Source: Paralithodes platypus (Eukaryota > Arthropoda > Malacostraca > Decapoda > Lithodidae). Taken from it: a DNA stretch of 64,000 nt. A program made the translations under genes and the position numbers. Positions 62,961 through 64,000 of the stretch are shown in pieces. The DNA lies in the NCBI GenBank assembly GCA_032716605.1, contig CM064572.1:43698508-43762507 (forward strand). The letters are read 5' to 3'. The notes below the pieces were generated by a model. The model was given only the letters and a program-made list of their open reading frames with translations, was not told the origin of the DNA and did not search any database. Position 1 is the first letter of the stretch, and every line of letters begins with the position of its first letter.

Positions 62961-63356
62961 TGGTACGGGAGAAGGGACCGGTTTCGATACCTTCCCGTCC
63001 CCTGGGTGTACCTGGGAAGGTGAGAAGAGGGTTGACCTAATTGGGTTAACTTGACCGACTCCCTGAGCCTTTTGTTTACTTGGGGTGGGTTTGGGGGGAG
63101 AGGGAGGGAGGTAGGGGGAGGAGGATGAGCAGCTGGGGGTGGAGGGGGGAGGACAGGTCAGGTTCGGGGAAGAGAATGGGGGGTGGGGAGAAGGGGTGGG
63201 TGCGGGGAAGCTATGGGGGAGGAGGGAGTTGAGAAGGGGGCGGGAATGAGGGTGTGAAGTAGATTTGTCGTGCTATGAGTGGAGAGGGGTGAGAGGGGGG
63301 AAGGGGGGAGGTAGGGAGCAAGGAAAGGGAGATGATAAGATCTGGGTGGGAGATGA
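62961..63356. repeat. G-rich low-complexity sequence
   Basis: GGGGGAGG-type purine-rich sequence from about 63080 to 63330, strand-asymmetric like 56140-56600 but on the other strand. There is no gene. Confidence 0.8.
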
Positions 63357-63411
63357 TGATAATAATAATAATAATAAAGTTTATTTCCACCGACAGTGGT
63401 TATTCTTCTTA
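63357..63411 (-). repeat. SINE/LINE 3' tail, same as 15200-15251
   Basis: On the minus strand AATAACC...GTGGAAATAAAC is followed by TTATTA repeats. This matches the end of the insert at 15083-15251. The body to the right is not clearly similar. Confidence 0.6.
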
Positions 63412-63804
63412 CATAGTATTTACAAATATAATTATATACAGTTGGGGGTTTAGTGTTTTCAAAGTAGTTACAATACTAATACATAATTTAGTGTTACATA
63501 CAGTAGACATACAGTTGTTAGTTGTGTATTCAGACCAGGTGTGACGGACCACAATTCCTAAGCAGTAATTACAAATACACCAAGTAGGTCAGCTCAGATC
63601 TATGTAGATTAAGAGGGCAGATAAGCCTGTGGAATTATTAGGTTAGCCCTTGCACCTGGCCTTTAGGACACCTTCATATAGTCTATCTAAATACAGTAAC
63701 GTTCTCTTTAATACAGTATTATATTTTTACATAAGAACATAACAGTGTATACAATTAAAATTTAAATTTAAAGATCTGCTGTTTAACTAAGACATACCCG
63801 GTAC

Positions 63805-63805
<1 letters not shown>
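63412..63805. other. no recognised gene
   Basis: AT-rich sequence without recognisable frames or repeats. Confidence 0.5.

Positions 63806-63876
<71 letters not shown>
63806..63876. repeat. (GA)n microsatellite
   Basis: About 35 uninterrupted GA units, followed by further GA-rich sequence to 63965. Confidence 0.96.
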
Positions 63877-63884
<8 letters not shown>

Positions 63885-64000
63885 TGACAGTGCGGGGGAT
63901 TATGAGAGATTAAAATTGGGGTGGGAATCAGACAGAGAGAGATTTAGGGTTTAGAGAGAGATATATACATATACATACACAAATATACATACACATGTAC

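Overview
The window looks like a stretch of animal nuclear genome made almost entirely of transposable elements and simple repeats. Lineage evidence is indirect: CR1/L2-like and Jockey-like LINEs, piggyBac elements with TTAA targets, tRNA-like SINE heads, and long (CT)n, (GA)n and (TA)n tracts. Together these fit an arthropod, perhaps a decapod crustacean; that is inference. No host gene is firmly identified. The only candidate is one open reading frame on the minus strand at 16331-16664, which could be a terminal exon.

Layout. 1-8696: a minus-strand Ty3/Gypsy LTR retrotransposon with about 2.07 kb LTRs, readable gag and protease, and a broken pol; its 3' LTR runs off the left edge. 8697-11540: a palindromic tRNA-like element, then short TTAA-flanked elements placed end to end. 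13063-16230: a duplicated segment with a tRNA-like insert and a broken Jockey-like LINE. 16888-18525: more TTAA elements. 19226-23531: a piggyBac element with one uninterrupted 866-codon transposase frame, followed directly by further TTAA elements to 25067. 25840-33590: a decayed LINE split by a palindromic tRNA-like insert and by an LTR-type element, which is itself split by a younger LINE with a long open frame and a poly(A) tail. 33907-36235: a CR1/L2-like LINE. 38200-38840: the 3' end of an I-group-like LINE. 40661-42480 and 50571-55504: duplicated sequence, partly inverted, in which two different TTAA elements sit at the same site. 42490-49985: a near full-length CR1/L2-like LINE with an SGNH-esterase ORF1, interrupted by an LTR-type element and by a second LINE type. 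51214-55188: a broken piggyBac. 55576-57493: minisatellites and two more TTAA elements. 58060-62960: a minus-strand CR1/L2-like LINE interrupted by a plus-strand CR1/L2-like copy and a tRNA-like unit. 63060-64000: G-rich and (GA)n sequence.

How the parts relate. The autonomous pieces (Gypsy pol, piggyBac transposase, LINE endonuclease and reverse transcriptase) explain most short elements: TTAA-flanked MITEs would be moved by piggyBac-type transposase and tRNA-like SINEs by LINE machinery. Nesting gives relative ages, for example LINE, then LTR element, then younger LINE at 25840-33590. The most unusual pattern is the repeated sharing of one TTAA by two neighbouring elements, which builds chains of up to three. 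I saw no CRISPR array, operon, prokaryotic gene or credible new defence system.
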